The notes under the pieces were generated by a model that worked only from the letters and a program-made list of their open reading frames with translations, had not been told where the DNA came from and searched no databases. Shown here one piece after another: positions 7,098 to 12,241 of a stretch of DNA of 12,241 nt (position 1 is the first letter of the stretch; every line of letters begins with the position of its first letter). Made by a program: the position numbers and the translations under genes. Source of the DNA: an uncultured Pseudomonadota bacterium. Its GTDB lineage: Bacteria; Pseudomonadota; Gammaproteobacteria; Burkholderiales; SG8-41. The stretch spans positions 1 through 12,241 of the forward strand of contig CAMPGR010000118.1 in assembly GCA_946885605.1 (NCBI GenBank). Direction: 5' to 3'.

Positions 7098-8074
7098 TGG
7101 AGTGAAGCGAGCCATGCCGCGAGCGCACGCAGCTGCGGCCCGTCCAGCCGATCGTACGACGGCATCGCGTTGCCCGGCTTGAGATGCTGCGCGCCCGCAA
7201 TCCATCCTGCGATGCTGCCCTCGCCGCCGGGGAGCGTGCCGGCGCCTATCGTGCGTCGCGCACCGACTTGCGTGAGGTCGGGTCCGAGGCGGCCTTCGCT
7301 TACGCCGCGCACGGCGTGGCACGCTCCGCAACCCAGGTTGAGAAAATGGTCCCGCCCGGCGCGGTGCTCCGCATTCGCCGGTTCCCGGACCGGCTTGGCC
7401 AGGCGTTCGAGCCATGCGTCGAACTCGGCCCGCGGCACGACGATCGCTTCGAATGCCATCAGCGCGTGCTGCAGCCCGCAGTATTCCGCACACTGTCCGC
7501 GATAGATGCCGGGCGCGCCCACATGAACGAGCATGCGTGTGGTGCGTCCGGGGATCATGTCGGTTTTGCCTGCGATGCGCGGCACCCAGAAGCTGTGGAT
7601 CACGTCGACCGAGCGCAGCAGCAACTCGACGGGCTCGCCCGCCGGCAAGCGCAATTCATTGGCGGTCGCGACCGCGGCGGGCTCGTCCGGTCGCCGGTAT
7701 GAAACTTCCCACCACCAGATATGCCCGGTGACTTCGACGGTGATCCGCGCGCTCGCGCCCGAAGCCCGCGTTTCGTGCCCGACGGTGGAGGTATACGGGA
7801 TGAGGAGTGCGAGTGTCGTTGCGGGAAGCGCAACGCCGCCGCCCCACAAGAACCATTTGCGGTTCGCGACGCTTTGCCGCCTGCGAAGAAAAGGCGCGAG
7901 GGCAAGCAGGGTCACGAGCGCGGTGACGACCACCGCACCCACGTACATATAGAGCCCGAGGACGTGGATCGACGCGGCGGTCGGGCCTGCGGGATCGAGC
8001 ACGGATTGCGGGCCGCTGCACGCAGCGAGACCATGCGCACTCGCAAGCACCAGCGTGGGCGCATCAGCGCGCAC
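7094..8074 (-). CDS. coxB: Cytochrome c oxidase subunit II with fused C-terminal cytochrome c domain
   Basis: This is the electron-entry subunit of the caa3-type oxidase, 326 residues. I choose the GTG at 8074 because GGAG (8082-8085) lies seven bases upstream and the product then begins with a signal-like stretch ending in LAAC (Cys19), a plausible lipobox. Longer readings add an Arg-rich stretch read through the previous gene. Two helices (about 37-61 and 73-94) anchor it. The cupredoxin domain holds His160 and the complete CuA set Cys195, Glu197, Cys199, His203 and Met206 in CAEYCGLQHALM, with the aromatic GHIWWWE patch at 117-123. A mono-heme cytochrome c domain follows, with CGACH at 249-253 and likely ligand Met304 in GNAMPSY. 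The start overlaps the preceding cytochrome gene by 11 bases; the stop overlaps the subunit I start by four. Confidence 0.94.
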   Translation of the reverse strand: MRADAPTLVLASAHGLAACSGPQSVLDPAGPTAASIHVLGLYMYVGAVVVTALVTLLALAPFLRRRQSVANRKWFLWGGGVALPATTLALLIPYTSTVGHETRASGASARITVEVTGHIWWWEVSYRRPDEPAAVATANELRLPAGEPVELLLRSVDVIHSFWVPRIAGKTDMIPGRTTRMLVHVGAPGIYRGQCAEYCGLQHALMAFEAIVVPRAEFDAWLERLAKPVREPANAEHRAGRDHFLNLGCGACHAVRGVSEGRLGPDLTQVGARRTIGAGTLPGGEGSIAGWIAGAQHLKPGNAMPSYDRLDGPQLRALAAWLASLQ

Positions 8075-8987
8075 CCGGCTGCTCCATCTTGCGTTCGCCC
8101 GGTGGCTGCTCGGTCTTCGTCTGTGGCGGTTTCGCCCGTTCACCCGTATCCGGCTCGCCGCCTGGGGGCGGCTTCTTCGAAACGTCCGCGGCGCCCTTGC
8201 CATGCGTGGCGCCGCCCAGGGGTGCGCCTTGCTCCACACCCACGCTGCCCCTGCCTTCATCAGTGGATTTCGTGGTCGGCGGTTCAGCGGGTGCGGTTTT
8301 TTTCGGCGGCGGCGCCTGCACGATGTCGGGCGGTGCCGGTCCGGGCGGCGGATGGCTTGCGTAGTACTGCGCGACCGCGGCGATGTCTGACCCAGGGAGC
8401 GCCGCGACGACGGTGAACATCTGCAGGCCCGCGTCGTTGGTCCTCGTGCCGTCTTTCCACGCGTTGAGCGCGGCGCTCAGGTAGTAGGCGTCGAGGCCTG
8501 CGAGATAAGGGATGTTCGGCGGCTCGCCTTTGCCTCCGGGGCCATGGCAGTTGCGGCACCCCTGCACGCCCAGGGCTTCGTCACCGAGCGTTGCAAGCAC
8601 GCGGCCGCGTTCCGGCACGCGCTCCTTGCGCGCCCGTGCATCGACAGGCGCTTCAGCTCGCGCGTAGTAGCGCGCAACCTCTCGACGCACTTCAGCGGGC
8701 AAACTGCGTGCGATCGGCTCCATCACGCGATTGCGACGGCTGCCGTCCGCGTAGCTGTCGAGCTGTTTGGAGAGGTAGTAGTCCGACTGCCCTGCGATGC
8801 GCGGCGTACCCGAGGCGGCATTCCCTTCGCCGCGGCTTCCGTGGCATCCGATGCATGCCAGTACCGCAGGAGGCGCTTCCGGCGGCAGGCGCTCGGCTTG
8901 CCCCGGCCTTTCCGCGTAAAGCGTGTGCGATACCGCCGCAAGGAGGCTGCCCGCGAGGGCGCGCGCGCTGTGAGCGTGGGCCTTCAT
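8064..8987 (-). CDS. Periplasmic diheme cytochrome c with proline-rich C-terminal tail
   Basis: This 307-residue c-type cytochrome is probably the electron shuttle between the upstream dehydrogenase and the downstream oxidase. Residues 1-25 are a Sec signal peptide (MKAHAHSARALAGSLLAAVS, predicted cut after LYA). Two cytochrome c domains follow: CIGCH at 45-49 with candidate ligand Met89, and CRNCH at 144-148 with candidate Met190. The repeated pattern of PxIAGQ/YLAG, YYL and DG resembles the c4/c553 diheme class. Residues 213-307 are a low-complexity, Pro- and Lys-rich tail without heme motifs or a membrane helix. The ATG at 8987 overlaps the dehydrogenase stop as ATGA. Canonical gluconate-type dehydrogenases use a triheme cytochrome subunit; this one has two hemes and the third may be supplied by subunit II. 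Confidence 0.93.
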   Translation of the reverse strand: MKAHAHSARALAGSLLAAVSHTLYAERPGQAERLPPEAPPAVLACIGCHGSRGEGNAASGTPRIAGQSDYYLSKQLDSYADGSRRNRVMEPIARSLPAEVRREVARYYARAEAPVDARARKERVPERGRVLATLGDEALGVQGCRNCHGPGGKGEPPNIPYLAGLDAYYLSAALNAWKDGTRTNDAGLQMFTVVAALPGSDIAAVAQYYASHPPPGPAPPDIVQAPPPKKTAPAEPPTTKSTDEGRGSVGVEQGAPLGGATHGKGAADVSKKPPPGGEPDTGERAKPPQTKTEQPPGERKMEQPGAR

Positions 8988-10753
8988 TTGCCCATCAACG
9001 GCCCCGGTGACTTGAGGTACTTCGTTACGATCGCATTCGCCGCCCAGTACGCGAGCATGCCCACCGTATCCGTGGGGTTGTAGCACGCGTTCTGCGGGAA
9101 GTTCGAGGCGCCGATCACGAAGACGTTCGGCACATCCCAGCTCTGCAGGTAGCGGTTCACCACGCTCGTTGATCGATCGGTGCCCATGATGGTGCCGCCG
9201 GTGTTGTGAGTGGTCTGGTACTCGGTGATGTCGTACGGGCCCTTTCGCGGGACACCGCTGACGATCTGGCCGCCCATCGCCCGCGCGATCTCGAGCGTCT
9301 TTTCGGTACAGAATGCCGACATCCTCAAGTCGTTCTCGGGGAAATCGAACGTGATGCGCAAGAGGGGCAGGCCCCACGCATCCTTGTACGTGGGATCGAG
9401 GTCGAGATAGTTCCAGCGCGTCGCAACCGAACTCCCGTGCACGTTGAGCGTGGAAGTGTGGTTATAGTGCCGCACCACAGCCTCTTTCCACTTGCTTCCC
9501 CACTTCGGCGTGCCGGGCGGCACGGGATGGAATCCGATCGGGCGCCCATTGGTCATGATCTCCCCGATATAGGCGCCGCCGATGAAGCCATGCGGCGCAT
9601 GGTCGAAGTTGTCGCCCGCAAAATCGGCGATGACCGTGCCGTTCGCGCCCGAGCGCATGAAAGGATTGATGTTCACGCTCTCGTCGTAGAACACCCGCGG
9701 ATAGCTCATCGTCTGGTACGCGTAGTTGCGTCCGACGACACCCTTGCCGGTCGTCGGGTCGTACGGCGTTCCGATACGAGAGAGGAGCAACAGGCGCGTG
9801 TTGTTGAGCGCATACGCGCCCACGATGACGAGCCGCGCACGCTGCTCGATCTGCTCGCCGCGCGCATTCACGTAGGTCACGCCCGTCGCCGTCTTGCCGC
9901 TGCTGTCCAAGTCGATGCGCAGCACGTTGCAGCCGGTGCGGAGCTCGAAGTTGCGATCCCTGAGCAGCACGGGCAACAGCACCGTCTGCGGCGCGGACTT
10001 CGCGTAGTGCTCGCACGCGAAGCGCTCGCAGTAGCCGCAGAATGTGCACGTGTGGAGGGTCAGTCCCTCCGGATTGGTATAGGGCTGGCTCAGATTGCAC
10101 GAGGGTTGCGGATAGGGATGATAGCCGAGCCTTTCTGCGGCCCTCCGGAAGATCGCGGAGCCGTAAGGTTCCTTTTGCGGCGGAGTGGGATACTCGCGTG
10201 AACGAGGGTCTTCGAACACGTTGCCACCGGGAATCTTTTCCCCTTTGATGTTGCCGGCTTTGCCGCTCACGCCCAGCAGGTACTCGAAGCGGTCGAAGTA
10301 CGGCTCCATCTCGGCAGCGCTAATCCCCCAGTCCTGGATGGTGATGTCATCCGCGATGAACTTCCTCCCATAGCGCGCGATGGTGCGCGTGAGCTGCTGG
10401 AAATCATCCTCCTGGAAGCGAAACGTCTCGCCGTTCCAGTGCACCATCGAGCCGCCGAGACCCGAGCCCGGCAGAAAGCCCGCAAGGCGGCGCATGGGGA
10501 GCGCCGCGTCCTTTACGGTGTGCCGGAACGTGAGCGTTTCCTTCGCCGCGTCCTGCATCAACGCCTTGCGCACGGCATAACGCAGTTCGTCGTGGATCTC
10601 GGGCGCCTGGAAGTCCGGCACGGTATGGCGCGGTTCGCCGCGTTCGAGCCCGACCACCTTCAGTCCCGCGCGGGTCAACTCCCTGCCGAGCACCGTGCCC
10701 ACGAGGCCCACCCCGATGAGGACGGCGTCGACTTCGGCAGCAGGCGCAGCCAT
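8984..10753 (-). CDS. GMC-family flavoprotein dehydrogenase with four-cysteine cluster motif (gluconate/sugar dehydrogenase alpha-like)
   Basis: This is the FAD-containing catalytic subunit of a periplasmic dehydrogenase, 589 residues. The N-terminal dinucleotide fold shows GVGLVG at 14-19 and Glu37 at the end of the second strand. LPGSGLGGSMVHWNG (94-108) is the second FAD contact of the GMC family. HNTGG with His516-Asn517 and NPTDT with Asn559 supply the active-site pair. C236-x2-C239-x2-C242-x4-C247 suggests an iron-sulfur cluster, as in bacterial FAD glucose dehydrogenases, which carry a 3Fe-4S cluster. The substrate could be gluconate, an aldose, a polyol or another alcohol; sequence does not decide. 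It has no signal peptide, so it probably hitchhikes through Tat with the small subunit encoded three bases upstream. Electrons would pass to the diheme cytochrome encoded next. Confidence 0.93.
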   Translation of the reverse strand: MAAPAAEVDAVLIGVGLVGTVLGRELTRAGLKVVGLERGEPRHTVPDFQAPEIHDELRYAVRKALMQDAAKETLTFRHTVKDAALPMRRLAGFLPGSGLGGSMVHWNGETFRFQEDDFQQLTRTIARYGRKFIADDITIQDWGISAAEMEPYFDRFEYLLGVSGKAGNIKGEKIPGGNVFEDPRSREYPTPPQKEPYGSAIFRRAAERLGYHPYPQPSCNLSQPYTNPEGLTLHTCTFCGYCERFACEHYAKSAPQTVLLPVLLRDRNFELRTGCNVLRIDLDSSGKTATGVTYVNARGEQIEQRARLVIVGAYALNNTRLLLLSRIGTPYDPTTGKGVVGRNYAYQTMSYPRVFYDESVNINPFMRSGANGTVIADFAGDNFDHAPHGFIGGAYIGEIMTNGRPIGFHPVPPGTPKWGSKWKEAVVRHYNHTSTLNVHGSSVATRWNYLDLDPTYKDAWGLPLLRITFDFPENDLRMSAFCTEKTLEIARAMGGQIVSGVPRKGPYDITEYQTTHNTGGTIMGTDRSTSVVNRYLQSWDVPNVFVIGASNFPQNACYNPTDTVGMLAYWAANAIVTKYLKSPGPLMGK

Positions 10754-10756
10754 GAC

Positions 10757-11473
10757 TTATTTGCCTTTGGGGTGGGTGTGGCCGTGGATCGCGCCGGACG
10801 CGTTCTGGGCGATGCTCATCGGCGGCCGCTTGAACGCGATGCCGTGCTGATCGACGAACTCGTAGAAGTTCGCGTAGGCGCCAGGGAAGCCGACGAGTTT
10901 CCAGCCCACCATGTCCTTGTTGCCACCGTAGATCGGATCGGCGAAGAAGCCCTCGATCGTGAGTTCCAGCAGCGACTCGAAAAAGACGTTCGACGGCACG
11001 CCGCCCAAGTCGCGCGATTCGCTTTCGAGCGCGCGCAGGTAGGCATCCTGCTCAACGGGCGCGAGCCTGCCGAGGTTCTCGGTGCCGCGCTTCCGCATAT
11101 CCTCGGCGACGCCGCGGAGCGCGTTGCGGAAGAGTTCCGCCGGTGTGAATCGCAACTGGTAGCCCTGTTCGGGCTTGCCGGGCTGCCAAGGGCCGCTGCG
11201 ATAGAGCCCCTCGCCCGCGCCCCACGGCCCGGTAAGCTGGCGATCCATGAAACGCGGAACATCGGCTTCGAGCGCGCCTGGCCCGCTTTCGTCGGCGGGG
11301 ATAAGACGCGCCACGGCGGCTTCGACGAAGGCCGCTTCGTCGGCGGTGAAGAACGCATAGCGCGGCCCCTCGCCCGCGTTCCCTGTCGCCTGTCGTTCGC
11401 ATGCCGGAACGGCGGCGACCGCGGCGATCGCACCCGCACTTTTCAGGAACGCGCGCCGGGTGGGGGGTGCCAA
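10757..11473 (-). CDS. Gluconate 2-dehydrogenase subunit 3-like, Tat-exported small subunit
   Basis: This 238-residue protein begins with a twin-arginine signal (TRRAFLKSAG, Arg6-Arg7) followed by an Ala-rich core ending in VPAC at Cys25, which could be a lipidation site. The mature part fits the gluconate 2-dehydrogenase subunit 3 family: it starts with FFTADEAAFVEAAVARLIPAD and has RFMDRQLTGPWG and FFADPIYGGNKDMVGWKLVGFPG. Family members pair with the GMC flavoprotein and carry it across the inner membrane. The start is TTG at 11473, preceded seven bases upstream by AAGGAGG. The nearby ATG at 11480 is in a different frame. The gene is first in the six-gene operon, and only three bases separate its stop from the dehydrogenase ATG. 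The partner substrate cannot be told from this subunit. Confidence 0.92.
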   Translation of the reverse strand: MAPPTRRAFLKSAGAIAAVAAVPACERQATGNAGEGPRYAFFTADEAAFVEAAVARLIPADESGPGALEADVPRFMDRQLTGPWGAGEGLYRSGPWQPGKPEQGYQLRFTPAELFRNALRGVAEDMRKRGTENLGRLAPVEQDAYLRALESESRDLGGVPSNVFFESLLELTIEGFFADPIYGGNKDMVGWKLVGFPGAYANFYEFVDQHGIAFKRPPMSIAQNASGAIHGHTHPKGK

Positions 11474-11480
11474 GGTTCAT

Positions 11481-11485
11481 CCTCC
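11481..11485 (-). promoter_or_regulatory. Ribosome binding site selecting the TTG start of the operon's first gene
   Basis: On the minus strand this reads GGAGG, within AAAGGAGG, seven bases before TTG at 11473-11471. It is near-optimal and supports TTG. The out-of-frame ATG at 11480 directly abuts the site and is too close to use it. Confidence 0.8.
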
Positions 11486-11758
11486 TTTACTCGCGAGCGG
11501 GTGTAAAACTTGCGGCAACCCTTGCAAAATGCGCACGGACCCGCCGATCACACTTACCCAACGTGTCGGGTCTTCTGCCGCCCGCGCCGACTGTGGCCAC
11601 GCATCGAATCCAGCTACGACCAGTCCGACCAGGATCGCCGCGCTACACCCCGCGGGAACTCGCGTGGTGCAAATAGCGCAGCAAAGGGCGTGCCGGCTGG
11701 CGAGCCTGGCCGCCTCTTAAACTCCCGAAGCACACCGTTGTCCCAAGACGAGAGCCTT
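11486..11758. promoter_or_regulatory. Divergent intergenic region upstream of the dehydrogenase-oxidase operon
   Basis: About 270 bases separate the leftward six-gene operon from the rightward 132-residue gene, so both promoters should lie here. A hyphenated palindrome TTGCGGCAA (11510-11518) is followed three bases later by a palindromic TTGCAA (11522-11527). They sit about 40-50 bases upstream of the operon's first codon and could be an operator. I found no convincing sigma-70 pair in either direction. The rest is GC-rich and carries no recognisable gene; one plus-strand frame is open through it but looks like chance. Confidence 0.4.
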
Positions 11759-11764
11759 GAGGAG
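11759..11764 (+). promoter_or_regulatory. Ribosome binding site for the 132-residue hypothetical gene
   Basis: GAGGAG lies six bases before ATG at 11771. It fixes this ATG as the start and argues against the longer in-frame reading that begins at 11510. Confidence 0.75.
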
Positions 11765-11770
11765 CGAGTC

Positions 11771-12169
11771 ATGGGCACTGAGAAACCCAAAAAAATAGGG
11801 ACGGATTTTGGATTGTTCTATCCGGTCGGCCATATCGTTGCCGCGTTCCCGAACCAGCAGGACGCGCTTCGCGTGCGCGACGATCTGATGCGCGGCGGTT
11901 ACGATGCTGACGACTGCGTCGTCTACAACAGCGAAGAAGTGGCGCGGATGATCTCGGAGAATCTCGAAGAGGCGGGCTGGCTGGCGCGACTGGGCAAGAC
12001 CGACGAGGCGCTGCAAAAGCATCTGGAAGCGGCGCAGCGGCACGACGCCTTTGCGCTGATTTATGCGCCGTGCGATACCTGCGCGGAGCGCGCCATGAAT
12101 GTCATCCGGCGCGTGCCCTTCGAGTTTGCGCACCGCTACCGCCGCTTTGCGATCCAGGTCATGACGTAG
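11771..12169 (+). CDS. Conserved-type hypothetical protein, possible stress-protein-like fold
   Basis: This 132-residue soluble protein has no signal peptide or membrane helix. The central stretch, VGHIVAAFPNQQDALRVRDD at 19-38 followed by a GGYDADDCVVY strand, resembles the small alpha/beta domain of general-stress (YflT/17M-like) and related proteins, where a VxVF strand is followed by a helix and a GY-x-DD turn. This is a visual resemblance only. An acidic helical region follows (about 55-93), then ALIYAPCDTCAERAMNVI with a C101-x2-C104 pair, and a basic C-terminus (HRYRRFAIQVMT). The CxxC pair could bind metal or be redox-active, but two cysteines alone are weak evidence. The start has GAGGAG six bases upstream. 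It is transcribed divergently from the dehydrogenase-oxidase operon; a functional link is not shown. Confidence 0.85.
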   Translation: MGTEKPKKIGTDFGLFYPVGHIVAAFPNQQDALRVRDDLMRGGYDADDCVVYNSEEVARMISENLEEAGWLARLGKTDEALQKHLEAAQRHDAFALIYAPCDTCAERAMNVIRRVPFEFAHRYRRFAIQVMT

Positions 12170-12199
12170 CGACGCGCGGCGACGCTGCGACACGCCTGC

Positions 12200-12241
12200 T
12201 CACGGCGTGCGCCGTGCCAGCAGTTGCTCGCGATCCAATTG
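12200..12241 (-). CDS. Possible C-terminal end of a gene continuing past the right edge
   Basis: On the minus strand, reading in from the right edge, a frame gives QLDREQLLARRTP and a TGA stop at 12202-12200. The composition is plausible for a protein C-terminus and the position is 30 bases from the convergent 132-residue gene. Fourteen codons are too few to be sure, and at least one other frame is also open here. Confidence 0.3.
   Translation of the reverse strand, partial: QLDREQLLARRTP
12201..12216. repeat. Short inverted repeat between convergent genes
   Basis: CACGGC-GTGC-GCCGTG forms a perfect 6-bp stem with a four-base loop (7 bp if the loop closes to two bases). It lies about 32 bases after the stop of the 132-residue gene. 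No T-run follows on either strand, so intrinsic termination is uncertain. Confidence 0.35.

Noticed and set aside
4518..7493. A 991-residue version of oxidase subunit I+III starting inside coxB
   Set aside because: The extra 132 residues are Arg/Ala-rich and overlap coxB's CuA and cytochrome c coding region; the ATGA junction at 7094-7097 gives the expected start.
10439..11506. A 355-codon plus-strand open frame opposite the dehydrogenase genes
   Set aside because: Same shadow pattern; no recognisable motif, and it overlaps two well-supported genes.
11507..11522. A sigma-54-like GG-N10-GC element on the plus strand
   Set aside because: Only the GG and TTGC core match; the rest of the consensus is absent and it lies about 250 bases from the gene it would serve.
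11510..11770. An 87-residue N-terminal extension of the 132-residue protein
   Set aside because: The extension is low in hydrophobic residues and unlike the rest, and GAGGAG at ideal spacing supports the ATG at 11771.
1..12241. CRISPR arrays, tRNA/rRNA genes, insertion sequences or prophage genes
   Set aside because: No regularly spaced repeats, RNA gene signatures, transposase motifs or flanking duplications were seen.

Overview
The window is gene-dense, GC-rich chromosomal DNA from an aerobic Gram-negative bacterium. Tat and Sec signal peptides, periplasmic c-type cytochromes and strong GGAGG ribosome binding sites fit a proteobacterium, probably beta or gamma. The genus cannot be read from the sequence, and I see no rRNA, tRNA, CRISPR array or insertion sequence.

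Layout, left to right. (1) 1-410, minus strand: the N-terminal part of an FtsH-like membrane protease that runs off the left edge. (2) 528-2910, minus: cydA-cydB, a cytochrome bd quinol oxidase of the short Q-loop (cyanide-insensitive-like) class, reading toward ftsH. (3) 3057-4157, plus: an AI-2E/PerM-family membrane transporter, divergent from cydA. (4) 4154-11473, minus: a very tight six-gene operon. In transcription order it encodes a Tat-exported gluconate 2-dehydrogenase subunit 3-like protein, a GMC flavoprotein dehydrogenase with a four-cysteine cluster motif, a diheme cytochrome c with a long proline-rich tail, a cytochrome c oxidase subunit II fused to cytochrome c, a fused oxidase subunit I+III, and a small membrane protein. 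Adjacent genes overlap by 4 to 20 bases or are 3 bases apart. (5) 11474-11770: a divergent intergenic region. (6) 11771-12169, plus: a 132-residue conserved-type hypothetical protein. (7) A possible gene end on the minus strand at the right edge.

How the genes may work together. The six-gene operon looks like a self-contained respiratory chain. A periplasmic flavin dehydrogenase would oxidise a sugar, sugar acid or alcohol and pass electrons to the diheme cytochrome c. From there they would go to the heme c and CuA of subunit II, then to heme a, heme a3-CuB and oxygen, bypassing quinone and the bc1 complex. The neighbouring cydAB gives a separate quinol-to-oxygen route. The most unusual detail is in the oxidase subunit I. 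All active-site metal ligands, the gating Glu and the cross-linked Tyr are present. However, the K-channel Lys and Thr are Gln and Met, and the D-channel asparagines are replaced, so its proton uptake and pumping may be non-standard.
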